From the NCBI GenBank assembly GCA_045577415.1, contig JAZNII010000026.1, positions 1-54,926 on the forward strand: DNA of 54,926 bases, given 5' to 3'. This stretch comes from SVTX01 sp045577415. GTDB taxonomy: Bacteria; Bacillota; Clostridia; Oscillospirales; CAG-272. The position numbers were made by a program, and so were the translations under genes. The notes below the pieces were generated by a model that saw only the letters and a program-made list of their open reading frames with translations, ran no database searches and had not been told where the DNA came from. Every line of letters starts with the position of its first letter. Positions within the stretch are counted from its first letter, which is position 1. Positions 8,123 through 15,973 of the stretch are shown piece after piece.

Positions 8123-8324
8123 CCCACTTGTGGGTTTCTTCACTTCGCCAAAGCGAAGTACTCCCACCGCGAGCGGTCCCCCCTCTTTCGGCTTCGCCGA
8201 AATTCACCCTTTCGTGGCGCTTTCGAACGATAAGGATATTTCGCCTCTGCGGAGGCGACCAACGCTCCGCGCGTTGGATCAGCGGTTGCTTTTTAAAAAA
8301 AGCAACGCAAAAACTTTCAAAAAG
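8123..8324. repeat. Cluster of six hairpins ending in a dispersed repeat copy
   Basis: Consecutive small inverted repeats fill the gap between the SEDS gene and proS. They are CCCAC/GTGGG (8123-8134), ACTTCGC/GCGAAGT (8142-8159), TTTCGGC/GCCGAAA (8186-8202), CGCCTC/GAGGCG (8242-8257), CCAACGC/GCGTTGG (8259-8277) and GTTGCTTTTT/AAAAAGCAAC (8285-8306). The last hairpin and the adjoining CAAAAACTTTCAAAAAG (8308-8324) form one copy (minus orientation) of a repeat also seen near 37.4 kb and 52.5 kb. It may act as the terminator for proS. Confidence 0.75.
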
Positions 8325-8357
8325 ACAATGTCTTACTTGATTTGAAGCTTATCTCTC

Positions 8358-9797
8358 TTAATACTGACGTCCCCAAACCACCATATGCTTTGCGGGTTTG
8401 CCACAGCAAACGCACTTGTCGGAAAGGTGATCCTCCACGAAGGGTATGCAACGGGACTTAACTCCGCCGGTCACATCCTTCAGCTTGTTCTCGCACTCCG
8501 TGTCGCCGCACCACATAGCCTTGATAAAGCCGGGCTTGTTCTCTGCCACGTCAAGGAATTCCTCGTAGGTGGTGGCTGTATGGGTCTTTTCAGCGAGGTT
8601 CTTCTCCGCTCTTGCCACAAGCTCATCGTGAACGAATTTGAGCATCTTTTCGACCTCCGCTTCAAGGTTGTCCATAGATACGAAGTTCTTTTCTCTCGAA
8701 ACACGGGAAACGAGAACGCAGTTGCCGCTCTCGATATCGCGAGGACCAACCTCAAGACGAACAGGCACGCCCTTCATCTCGTACTGGCTGTACTTCCAGC
8801 CGGTAGACTGATCACTGTCGTCAAGCTTCACTCTAATTCCCTTTGCCGCAAGGCGCGCCTTAAGCTCCTGAGCCTTCTCAAGAACGCCCTCCTTATGCTG
8901 AGCAACGGGGATAATAACGACCTGAATGGGAGCGATGGCGGGAGGCAGGATAAGTCCGTTATCGTCGCCGTGAGCCATAATGATCGCGCCGATCATACGG
9001 GTAGATACACCCCAAGAGGTCTGATGAGGATAATTTACGGTGTTGTCTCTGCCCGTGAAGGTGATGTCAAACGCCTTTGCAAAGCCCTGACCGAAGTAGT
9101 GTGTGGTACCGCCCTGGAGAGCCACGCCGTTGTGCATCATAGGCTCGATGGTGTAGGTCTCGACCGCGCCCGCAAACTTCTCCTTCTCGGTCTTCTGTCC
9201 CGTGATAGCGGGGATAGCGAGGCAGTTGAGATAGAACTCCTCGTAAACCTTCAGCATCTGCAAGGTCTCCTCCCTTGCCTCTGCCTCGGTCTCGTGCATT
9301 GTGTGACCCTCTTGCCACAAAAATTCGCTGGTTCTGAGGAAGGGTCTCGTGGTCTTTTCCCAACGAACTACATTTACCCACTGATTATAAAGCTTGGGCA
9401 GATCGCGGTAGGACTGAATAATATTCTTAAAGTGATCGCAGAAAAGGGTCTCCGAGGTGGGACGGACGATAAGACGCTCACTTAGCTTGTTATTTCCGCC
9501 GATAGTAACGATAGCGCATTCGGGAGCAAAGCCCTCAACGTGATCCTTTTCCTTCTGAAGAAGGCTCTCGGGAATGAACATAGGCATGTATACATTCTCA
9601 TGACCCAAAGCCTTGAAGCGAGCGTCAAGCTCTCTCTGTATATTTTCCCAGATAGCGTAGCCGTAGGGGCGGATGATCATACATCCCTTAACGCCCGAAT
9701 AATCGACCAGTTCTGCTTTTTTTACAACGTCGGTGTACCACTGAGCAAAATCTACGTCCATGCTCGTGATCTGTTCAACCATTTTTTCCTTTGCCAT
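8358..9797 (-). CDS. proS: Prolyl-tRNA synthetase, archaeal/eukaryote-like short form
   Basis: A 479-residue class II aminoacyl-tRNA synthetase that charges tRNA-Pro in the cytoplasm. Motif 1 lies in GCMIIRPYGYAIWENIQ, motif 2 in RWEKTTRPFLRTSEFLWQEGHTMHE, and motif 3 in a region ending in the anticodon-binding domain (about 280-385). The C terminus (CGDTECENKLKDVTGG... CVCCGKPAKH) is the zinc-binding tail characteristic of the archaeal-type enzyme (ProS type 3), which lacks the editing insertion of the E. coli-type form. The length is standard for that type. The start ATG has a GGAG site. Divergent from gap. No T-box leader is seen upstream. Confidence 0.95.
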   Translation of the reverse strand: MAKEKMVEQITSMDVDFAQWYTDVVKKAELVDYSGVKGCMIIRPYGYAIWENIQRELDARFKALGHENVYMPMFIPESLLQKEKDHVEGFAPECAIVTIGGNNKLSERLIVRPTSETLFCDHFKNIIQSYRDLPKLYNQWVNVVRWEKTTRPFLRTSEFLWQEGHTMHETEAEAREETLQMLKVYEEFYLNCLAIPAITGQKTEKEKFAGAVETYTIEPMMHNGVALQGGTTHYFGQGFAKAFDITFTGRDNTVNYPHQTSWGVSTRMIGAIIMAHGDDNGLILPPAIAPIQVVIIPVAQHKEGVLEKAQELKARLAAKGIRVKLDDSDQSTGWKYSQYEMKGVPVRLEVGPRDIESGNCVLVSRVSREKNFVSMDNLEAEVEKMLKFVHDELVARAEKNLAEKTHTATTYEEFLDVAENKPGFIKAMWCGDTECENKLKDVTGGVKSRCIPFVEDHLSDKCVCCGKPAKHMVVWGRQY

Positions 9798-10013
9798 AAT
9801 TTTTAAAACTCCATAAGATCAATAAAATGCTTAATAGAATTATTATAAATCAAAAATGCGCCTTTGTCAAGCACCGAAGCGACAATTCCGCAAAAAATTC
9901 CTTCAATTAAATAGATGCTTTAAAAGTCTATCGTCAAAATGCACACAAATCATGTGAAAAAATTGTCAATAAAATGCAAAATAACAATTTTTCATAAAAA
10001 TGCAAAAAAACTC

Positions 10014-10042
10014 TTGCATATTTCTAAAAAATGAGTTAAAAT
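10014..10042 (+). promoter_or_regulatory. Promoter of gap
   Basis: TTGCAT (10014-10019), a 17-bp spacer, TAAAAT (10037-10042), placing the start site near 10049. The rest of the 329-bp gap between proS and gap (9798-10013) is AT-rich and shows no further feature that I can support. Confidence 0.75.
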
Positions 10043-10048
10043 ATATAA

Positions 10049-10078
10049 TTGGGAAGATTAGGAAAGCCTGCTTCCCAA
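10049..10078 (+). promoter_or_regulatory. 5'-terminal stem-loop of the gap mRNA
   Basis: TTGGGAAG (10049-10056) pairs with CTTCCCAA (10071-10078), with an inner AGG/CCT pairing (10060-10062 / 10067-10069). It coincides with the predicted transcription start, so the mRNA would begin in a hairpin, an arrangement known to protect mRNAs from 5'-dependent decay. The protective role is inferred. Confidence 0.5.
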
Positions 10079-10126
10079 GTTGCAAAGTTTTAAAAAATAA
10101 AATAAATAAAACGGAGGACACTAAAA

Positions 10127-11146
10127 ATGTCAGTAAAAGTTGCTATTAACGGATTCGGCCGTATCGGTCGTCTCGCATTCCGTCAGATGTTCGGCGCAGA
10201 GGGTTACGAGATCGTAGCTATCAACGACCTCACCAAGGCTTCCATGCTTGCACACCTTCTCAAGTACGACACCGCTCAGGGTCGTTACGACGGTCACACC
10301 GTTGTTGCCGATGACGAAGCAAACACCATCACTGTTGACGGCAAGGTTCTTAAGATCTATGCTGAAAAGAACGCAGCTGACTGCCCTTGGGGTGAGCTCG
10401 GCGTTGACGTTGTTCTTGAATGCACCGGCTTCTACACCTCTAAGGAGAAGTCCATGGCTCACATTCAGGCAGGCGCTAAGAAGGTTGTTATCTCTGCTCC
10501 CGCAGGCAACGACCTCAAGACCATCGTTTACAACGTAAACAACGAAACTCTTACCGCAGAGGATCAGATCATCTCTGCTGCATCCTGCACCACTAACTGC
10601 CTCGCTCCTATGGCTAAGGCTCTTAACGATGCATTCCCCATCCAGTCCGGTATCATGACCACTGTTCACGCTTACACCGGTGACCAGATGATCCTCGACG
10701 GTCCTCACAGAAAGGGTGACCTCAGACGTGCAAGAGCTGGCGCTCAGAACATCGTTCCTAACTCCACCGGCGCTGCAAAGGCAATCGGTCTTGTTATTCC
10801 TGAGCTTAACGGCAAGCTCATCGGCGCAGCTCAGAGAGTTCCTACCTGCACCGGTTCTACCACTATCCTTATCGCAGTTGTTAAGGGTCAGAACGTAACT
10901 AAGGACGCTATCAACGCTGCTATGAAGGCTGCTGCTACCGAGTCCTTCGGTTACAACACCGATGAGATCGTATCGAGCGACGTTATCGGTATCACCTACG
11001 GTTCTCTCTTCGATGCTACCCAGACCATGGTTGCAAAGATCGACGACGACACCTACCAGGTACAGGTTGTTTCTTGGTACGACAACGAGAACTCCTACAC
11101 CTCTCAGATGGTTCGTACAATCAAGTACTTCGCAGAGCTCGCTTAA
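10127..11146 (+). CDS. gap: Glyceraldehyde-3-phosphate dehydrogenase, type I
   Basis: A 339-residue glycolytic enzyme that oxidises glyceraldehyde-3-phosphate with NAD to 1,3-bisphosphoglycerate. The N-terminal Rossmann fold starts with VAINGFGRIGRLAFRQ. The catalytic Cys154 lies in SAASCTTNCLAP, and the downstream His is in the expected HAYTGDQ context. The C terminus has the conserved WYDNENSYTSQMVRT. The start ATG has a GGAGGAC site. Codon use is much more uniform than in its neighbours (GGT/GGC, AAG, GTT preferred), as expected for a highly expressed gene. The gene is monocistronic between its own promoter and terminator, so pgk and tpi are not in this operon. Confidence 0.98.
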   Translation: MSVKVAINGFGRIGRLAFRQMFGAEGYEIVAINDLTKASMLAHLLKYDTAQGRYDGHTVVADDEANTITVDGKVLKIYAEKNAADCPWGELGVDVVLECTGFYTSKEKSMAHIQAGAKKVVISAPAGNDLKTIVYNVNNETLTAEDQIISAASCTTNCLAPMAKALNDAFPIQSGIMTTVHAYTGDQMILDGPHRKGDLRRARAGAQNIVPNSTGAAKAIGLVIPELNGKLIGAAQRVPTCTGSTTILIAVVKGQNVTKDAINAAMKAAATESFGYNTDEIVSSDVIGITYGSLFDATQTMVAKIDDDTYQVQVVSWYDNENSYTSQMVRTIKYFAELA

Positions 11147-11168
11147 TTTTAAACGATAAACTGCACAT

Positions 11169-11199
11169 AAAAAGCAACTCCCACGGGAGTTGCTTTTTT
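11169..11199 (+). terminator. Terminator of gap
   Basis: AAAAAGCAACTCCC (11169-11182) pairs with GGGAGTTGCTTTTT (11185-11198), followed by T. Confidence 0.9.
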
Positions 11200-11235
11200 G
11201 GTTTATCGGGGAGTGTTTTAAGACCAACAAACGCC

Positions 11236-11286
11236 ATTGGTCGCCCGCTTGCGTTGATTTTAAATCGTTTTCGGCGGGCGACCAAT
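11236..11286. repeat. Dispersed inverted repeat, GGTCGCCCGC type
   Basis: ATTGGTCGCCCGC (11236-11248) and GCGGGCGACCAAT (11274-11286) are a perfect 13-bp inverted repeat with a 25-nt AT-rich loop, followed by CTCACCCCTACAACC. Similar GGGCGACCAATGCTCRCCCCTAC strings are familiar from many Clostridia genomes as intergenic repeats. That is recollection, not a search result. Confidence 0.6.
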
Positions 11287-11375
11287 GCTCACCCCTACAA
11301 CCGTGTTCATCGTAAACTTCTTTACAAACTCCAATTAATGTATATACCACGGCAAAATAAATTGAATTGAAAGTA

Positions 11376-11404
11376 TTGACAAATTCCCTTTTATGTGCTA
11401 CAAT
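11376..11404 (+). promoter_or_regulatory. Promoter of tRNA-Leu
   Basis: TTGACA (11376-11381), a 17-bp spacer ending in TGC (extended -10), TACAAT (11399-11404). Confidence 0.8.
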
Positions 11405-11415
11405 AACTATTGTTC

Positions 11416-11498
11416 GCGGGTATGGCGGAATTGGCAGACGCGCAAGATTTAGGATCTTGTGTTAATTCGTGCAGGTTCGACCCCTGTTACCCGCACCA
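11416..11498 (+). tRNA. tRNA-Leu (TAG anticodon), CCA encoded
   Basis: An 83-nt class II cloverleaf. The acceptor is GCGGGTA/TACCCGC, the anticodon stem CAAGA/TCTTG has loop TTTAGGA giving anticodon TAG, the variable arm is long as expected for tRNA-Leu, the T loop is GGTTCGACCCC, the discriminator is A, and CCA is encoded. Confidence 0.97.
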
Positions 11499-11578
11499 GC
11501 CGACAGTGTCGGCGCCCAAAGATCGGGTGTCGTCATCGAAAATCCGAACCTTATCACACGATGGTGGGGTTCGGATTT
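11499..11578 (+). terminator. Hairpins downstream of tRNA-Leu
   Basis: GCCGAC/GTCGGC (11499-11513) abuts the tRNA CCA end. AAATCCGAACC (11540-11550) pairs with GGTTCGGATTT (11568-11578), followed by GTCTTTATT, which may act as the terminator. The tail is only moderately U-rich. Confidence 0.5.
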
Positions 11579-11597
11579 GTCTTTATTAACTATACCA

Positions 11598-11629
11598 AAA
11601 GCACCCTGACCTTTCGGTAAGGGTGCTTT
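11598..11629. terminator. Terminator of the FAD oxidoreductase operon
   Basis: GCACCCT-g-ACC (11601-11611), loop TTTC, GGT-a-AGGGTGC (11616-11626), flanked by AAAA and TTTC. It lies just past the stop codon of the minus-strand operon and can also stop transcription arriving from the tRNA side. Confidence 0.75.
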
Positions 11630-11645
11630 CTTATTTTTAAACGCT

Positions 11646-13106
11646 TTAAACAATCGCGCCGCCGTCGATAAGGATCTTTCTCATAGCCTGAACGTCGATC
11701 TCGTCGGGAGAGATGCCGTCCTTCGCCGCCATTGCCGCAGCGACTCCTGCCGCCTCGCCCATCTGCATACAGGAGACAGACACGCGGAGAGTTCCGCTCG
11801 CCAACTTAGTTGCAGAAACAGCTCTGCCCGCCACAAGCAGATTTTTGACCTTTTCGGGCAACATAATGCTATATGGAATATGGTATCTCCAATGCACCAT
11901 GCCCATAGCCCTCACATCATCAGGAGCGGTATCGGTGTCGATATGGTGACCACCGCAACCGATCGAATCCTCAAAATCCTTACCCGACATAACGTCGATT
12001 GCGTTCATAACGTATTTACCAACGATATGTCTGGTCTCACGCACACCGATGTCGGGAACGTGAGTAACCTTTGCGTTAGCAAATCCTGCGGGATACTCGC
12101 GACGCAGGATCTCGGTTATCTCAAGAGCGCCCTTGACAAGATAATTCTGACCCTTGGTCAACTGACGGGGGTTAGTTCCGTCGCCCACAAAGGAGTTATG
12201 CGTGGGGCCAAACGAGAGCAGGATCGCACCCGAATGAGAGGGAGTTACATATATCTGCACCAAAACCTTGGGATGGCTTGCGCCGCTTACGGGATCGGGA
12301 TTAGTTATCGGCACACAGAAGCAACACATTTCTCCCTTGGCGTAGCTCTCTTTGATGTTTTCAAAGTCTTGAAGCGCACAGGTCTGGTGAGTAAAGCCGG
12401 GATTGGTCTCGAAATACCTGAAAAGGTTTTCGAAATCAACGCCCTCAACGCGGTACATCGTACCCATAGGCTGCATCTGTCCGAGCTTTCTCGCGCCGCC
12501 CTCGGCAATATCGTTTTCGTTTGCGCCGAGAGAAAAATCAACACCCGAAAGCGCCGCCACGTCAGCATCGCCCGTAGAGTCGATAAAGCACTTTGCGCCA
12601 TACTCTACAAAGCCTTCCTTGTTGGCAACGACTACCTTCTTAAGCGTGTCACCGTCCATATCGACGACGCAGACCTTGCTGTCGTACAGTATCTCAACGC
12701 CTGCCTCGGCAAGCATATCAAGAAGCAGCGCCTCCGCCGCATATCTTTCGGTGAAAACGTAGCTTCCAAGATCGCCGTTAGTTCCCGATGCTCCGCCTGC
12801 CGCTACAAGTCTCATACAGAACTCGTGAGCGATACCGCCCGCAACCTGAACGCTTCGGGGATTAGTTCCAAGCACGTCAAGAACCTCACGCTTGTACTGC
12901 TCAAGATCCTTACAGTGTTCGGTAAATTTTGTAATTCCAGCGTTACCCTCGGTCAGCATTCCGCCGACGTGGAAGGATCTTTCAAGCAGCAGAACGCTCG
13001 CGCCCTGTCTGCCTGCCGCTATCGCTGCCATAACGCCCGCGGTACCCGCGCCGCATACTACAACGTCGTATTCTTTGCCGCATTTTGCTTCAATGGTGTA
13101 ATTCAT
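11646..13106 (-). CDS. FAD-dependent oxidoreductase (FAD_oxidored family)
   Basis: A 486-residue cytoplasmic flavoprotein. The N-terminal Rossmann motif is VVVCGAGTAGVMAAIAAGRQGASVLLLE, binding the FAD ADP moiety. FIDSTGDADVAALSG and the C-terminal NLLVAGRAVSATKLASGTLRVSVSCMQMGEAAGVAAA are the second and third FAD contacts of the FAD_oxidored (PF12831-type) family. The start is ATG at 13106, because GGAGG stands eight bases before it; an ATG five codons upstream lies on top of that site. Last gene of a three-gene operon after the M55 peptidase and the TIM-barrel protein, 41 bp behind the latter. Substrate unknown; family members oxidise or reduce sugar- or organic-acid-like compounds, and the company of an epimerase-like protein points the same way. 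Confidence 0.85.
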   Translation of the reverse strand: MNYTIEAKCGKEYDVVVCGAGTAGVMAAIAAGRQGASVLLLERSFHVGGMLTEGNAGITKFTEHCKDLEQYKREVLDVLGTNPRSVQVAGGIAHEFCMRLVAAGGASGTNGDLGSYVFTERYAAEALLLDMLAEAGVEILYDSKVCVVDMDGDTLKKVVVANKEGFVEYGAKCFIDSTGDADVAALSGVDFSLGANENDIAEGGARKLGQMQPMGTMYRVEGVDFENLFRYFETNPGFTHQTCALQDFENIKESYAKGEMCCFCVPITNPDPVSGASHPKVLVQIYVTPSHSGAILLSFGPTHNSFVGDGTNPRQLTKGQNYLVKGALEITEILRREYPAGFANAKVTHVPDIGVRETRHIVGKYVMNAIDVMSGKDFEDSIGCGGHHIDTDTAPDDVRAMGMVHWRYHIPYSIMLPEKVKNLLVAGRAVSATKLASGTLRVSVSCMQMGEAAGVAAAMAAKDGISPDEIDVQAMRKILIDGGAIV

Positions 13107-13147
13107 TAGATTTTCCTCCATTAAACGTTTTCAAATTTTGATTTATC

Positions 13148-14032
13148 TTAATTCGTCTTTTTCGCTCTATTCCAGACATCAACGAATTTTGCAAGGCTCT
13201 CCTTGGAGCTTGTCCCCTCATAAGGACGCATCTCAAAGGATACCGTTGCGCCCGACTTGTCAAAATAACCGATCTTTTCCAGCATCTTCAAGAACTTTAC
13301 GCCCTCGTCATCGCCGTACTCCGCACCCTTATATCCCCACGGGATGTGCTTGTCGCCGTAGAACGGGTCGTTTTTGTCCTTTATCATGCAGTTTCCAAGG
13401 TGGATATGTACGAGAGTATCGTCAGCCTTTCGGAGAGCCGACTCGAGGGTCTCGTGCATGATCGGCACGTGGCACATATCAATAAGCAGACCGAGAGTGG
13501 GTACGTATCTGCGCCATTTTTTAATGAAGTCAACGGTCTCGTCAAGAGGGCCTAACAGAAAATATTTGTCAATATCTCTGTCGGTGGGTTCAAGAGCAAG
13601 AGTTACGTCACGGGGGAGCTGCTTTGAGATCGCCACGATAAGCTCTCCAAGTCTTTCCTTTGCCCCATCTCTGTCCTCGGGCAGATCGGGTCCGCTGGCG
13701 AAAACTATCTTCTTCGAACCAAGCTCAAGAGCGTATTCACACTCGCGCATGATCGTGTCGTATGCTCTTACACGCTCTGCTTTGTCGGGAGAACAAGGAA
13801 ATGTGGGAACCTCGCCTGCTCTGTCGCCGATATTATAATTGATTATCTTGTCGCTTCCGCGGAGGATCGCAATTTCCTCTTTTGCTCGCTGACCTCTCCA
13901 GACCCAGCAGTCAAGCGCATCCACAAGATCAAACTCAACCGCTTCCTTGAGGCTATCGGTATGCGCTTGAGCGTCGGTGATCGACGCGGGATATAAAAAT
14001 TGGTGATTTACACCTAAAATAGCGTTTTTCAT
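13148..14032 (-). CDS. Sugar phosphate isomerase/epimerase-like TIM-barrel protein
   Basis: A 294-residue protein of the xylose-isomerase-like TIM-barrel superfamily (AP_endonuc_2, PF01261). Expected metal-binding residues are present in order: Glu in LALEPTDRD, Asp and His in LIDMCHVP, His in VHIHLGN and Glu in VSFEMRP. Members isomerise or epimerise sugars, inositols or hydroxypyruvate; the specific substrate cannot be deduced. No signal peptide. The start ATG overlaps the stop of the upstream M55 peptidase (ATGA, 4-nt overlap), so translation is probably coupled and the two proteins are made in a fixed ratio. Followed by the FAD oxidoreductase gene in the same operon. Confidence 0.85.
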   Translation of the reverse strand: MKNAILGVNHQFLYPASITDAQAHTDSLKEAVEFDLVDALDCWVWRGQRAKEEIAILRGSDKIINYNIGDRAGEVPTFPCSPDKAERVRAYDTIMRECEYALELGSKKIVFASGPDLPEDRDGAKERLGELIVAISKQLPRDVTLALEPTDRDIDKYFLLGPLDETVDFIKKWRRYVPTLGLLIDMCHVPIMHETLESALRKADDTLVHIHLGNCMIKDKNDPFYGDKHIPWGYKGAEYGDDEGVKFLKMLEKIGYFDKSGATVSFEMRPYEGTSSKESLAKFVDVWNRAKKTN

Positions 14033-14817
14033 TTAAAATTCACCATTTCCTTTTCATAAGTAAGGTACTGCGACCATGTTTTCAAAAGATTGTCGCCCTT
14101 CATCACGACCGTGCGCTCGTCAACGAAGATCTCGGGGTGTATCTGCTTCATTATTTCAAGATAACGGCATTCCGAGTAAACTATCTTTATCTCATAGGGG
14201 GCTTTGACCTCAAAAGGCTTGATCTTGGCACCTACCGCCTCGGAAGCCTTTTTGCGAAGCATCTGCGCCGTAGTCTCGGGGGACATACAGATAGCAGTAT
14301 CGTCGCCAAGCGAGGTCTTTACGGGGCAAGTGACCAAATTTTCAATAAGCGCTTCGCCCTCGGCGCATCCCATATCGTCACCCGAAATGAACTTAAGCGG
14401 TATTCCCTGCTCGCCCGCCAGCGCCGCCTCGATACCGATCTCACCGACGAGAAGTCCGTTTAAATATATAGCGTCATACTCGCGCAGATAGCTATGCGCC
14501 AAAAGATGACCCGTATGCTGCATGGTGTGAAGTCCAAGCAAAAACAAGCCGTCAAACTTATTGCCGACACCGCGCCAGATGTCACCGCGAATAGGTTTAC
14601 CCATAACCACAGGAGCATCTATGCGGCTGATGTCCACATTTCGTCCGTCCGTGTGCATATCGTAAACTACAGCCTCGGCGCCCGCATCCTTGATACCCTC
14701 AAGTACGGCGCAAAGATCGTTCATAAGCATCTCTTTACCGAAATCGCTTTTTTCTGCTTGAGGGAAGGTCGTTACACCCGTAACGCCCTCAATATCCGTC
14801 ATAACCAAAAATCTCAT
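14029..14817 (-). CDS. M55-family D-aminopeptidase (DppA-like)
   Basis: A 262-residue zinc peptidase of family M55, whose best-known member is the B. subtilis D-aminopeptidase DppA, a decameric enzyme that cleaves D-Ala-D-Ala-type peptides. Zinc-ligand motifs are visible: MTDIEGVTG (Asp8, Glu10), YDMHTDGRN (His55), LGLHTM, HLLAHSY and the VGEIG glutamate. No signal peptide. The start ATG has a GGAGGTC site. It is the first gene of the operon behind a TTGCAT-17-TATAAT promoter. Its partners (TIM-barrel and FAD enzymes) are not those of the dpp operon, so its substrate may be a different N-terminal D-residue or small peptide-like compound. Confidence 0.85.
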   Translation of the reverse strand: MRFLVMTDIEGVTGVTTFPQAEKSDFGKEMLMNDLCAVLEGIKDAGAEAVVYDMHTDGRNVDISRIDAPVVMGKPIRGDIWRGVGNKFDGLFLLGLHTMQHTGHLLAHSYLREYDAIYLNGLLVGEIGIEAALAGEQGIPLKFISGDDMGCAEGEALIENLVTCPVKTSLGDDTAICMSPETTAQMLRKKASEAVGAKIKPFEVKAPYEIKIVYSECRYLEIMKQIHPEIFVDERTVVMKGDNLLKTWSQYLTYEKEMVNFK

Positions 14818-14850
14818 GAAATTGACCTCCTATTTTTTATATACAACTTA

Positions 14851-14879
14851 ATTATAACATCTGTATTTTCAAAATGCAA
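14851..14879 (-). promoter_or_regulatory. Promoter of the M55-TIM barrel-FAD operon
   Basis: On the minus strand there is TTGCAT (14874-14879), a 17-bp spacer and TATAAT (14851-14856). Confidence 0.75.
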
Positions 14880-15003
14880 CGCAATGTCCAAAATATGCCA
14901 TTCAAAGTCCGTTATTGATAAAAGCCTCTTATAAACATATCGTTTATTGTTATATCGATTGTTACATCATGGCGATAAAAATAAAATTTTATGCTCTACA
15001 CAA

Positions 15004-15037
15004 TGCGACAAACTTCTCTCACGTATGGTTGTATAAT
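15004..15037 (+). promoter_or_regulatory. spoIIG promoter with Spo0A-type box
   Basis: TATAAT at 15032-15037 is the -10 element. No -35 hexamer is found at 17 bp; the -35 region holds TGCGACAAA (15004-15012), 8 of 9 matches to TTCGACAAA, the reverse complement of the Spo0A box TTTGTCGAA. In B. subtilis the spoIIG promoter likewise uses sigma-A with Spo0A bound next to or over a displaced -35 element. Direct activation by Spo0A is inferred. Confidence 0.6.
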
Positions 15038-15067
15038 TTATATACGTTATTATGAAAGGAGATCGCC

Positions 15068-15946
15068 GTGGTACAGGACATATACATAGATCTGCTTTTC
15101 TTAATTAATTTCAGTATGGATTATCTCTGCTTATACGTTTGCGCCAAGGTCCTGCACAAAAAGCAAAAGCTTTTGCGGATGATAATAGCTGCTGCCGTCG
15201 GCGGAATATATTCGGTAATATCGGTCTTTCTAATATTTTCCGCCCCCGTAAATCTTATATCAGATGCCTTGTTCTGTCTCGTTATCAGCGCCATAGCCTT
15301 TGCAGAAAAAGGCAGACGCATATCCTCGACCTTGATCTGCGGATTCCTTTTCGTTGGGATATCAATGATGACGGGCGGCGCTATGACTGCCATCTTCAAT
15401 CTCCTTAATCGGCTTGATCTTCCCCTTGATACTATCGACGGTGACGGCATTTCCACCTTCCTATTCGCCATTATCGCCGCCATAGCAGGCATAATATCTC
15501 TCAGAAGCGGAGAATTGATTTCCCATAGATCATCCGTCAAGGAATGTGAGCTGACGGTCACTCTTGCGGGACGGTCCGTAACCGTAAAAGCGTTATCTGA
15601 TAGCGGAAATCTTGTCAGGGACCCACTCTCGGGAAAGTCAATCGTCCTGATCGACCGAAACACTCTTGCGGGGATAACCGACATTTCGGTTTTTGACAAT
15701 TTTTTATTGGGTGAAATGCCGTCACAAGGAATACATATAAGGGGGATGCGTATAATTCCAATAAACACCGCGAGCGGCAGGTCTTCGCTTTGCGCCGCTA
15801 TTCCCGACAAGCTTTGCGCAAAGCTTACAACAAAGAAAAACAAAACCGTTACAAAAGAGCTTGACGCGCTGATCGCGCCGTCCGATATCGGCAAAAGTGC
15901 CGATGGGTGTCAGGCGATAATTCCGTCAGAGATATTGAAAGCTTAA
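15068..15946 (+). CDS. spoIIGA: Sigma-E processing peptidase SpoIIGA
   Basis: A 292-residue sporulation membrane protease (U4 family) that cleaves pro-sigma-E in the mother cell on a signal from the forespore (SpoIIR). Five hydrophobic helices occupy the N-terminal half (about 1-150). The C-terminal cytoplasmic half carries LSDSGNLVRDPLSGK, with Asp178 the expected catalytic aspartate of this aspartyl-type domain. The start is GTG at 15068, seven bases after GAAAGGAGATC. Its position 27 bp upstream of sigE in the same direction is the classical spoIIG order. Confidence 0.93.
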   Translation: MVQDIYIDLLFLINFSMDYLCLYVCAKVLHKKQKLLRMIIAAAVGGIYSVISVFLIFSAPVNLISDALFCLVISAIAFAEKGRRISSTLICGFLFVGISMMTGGAMTAIFNLLNRLDLPLDTIDGDGISTFLFAIIAAIAGIISLRSGELISHRSSVKECELTVTLAGRSVTVKALSDSGNLVRDPLSGKSIVLIDRNTLAGITDISVFDNFLLGEMPSQGIHIRGMRIIPINTASGRSSLCAAIPDKLCAKLTTKKNKTVTKELDALIAPSDIGKSADGCQAIIPSEILKA

Positions 15947-15973
15947 ATCCACAAAAATGCGAGAGGAGTCGTC

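Noticed and set aside
13119..13140. AAACGTTT palindrome upstream of the FAD oxidoreductase gene as a LacI-type operator
   Set aside because: Only 8 bp, within the 41-bp gap of an operon already transcribed from upstream; too short to support.
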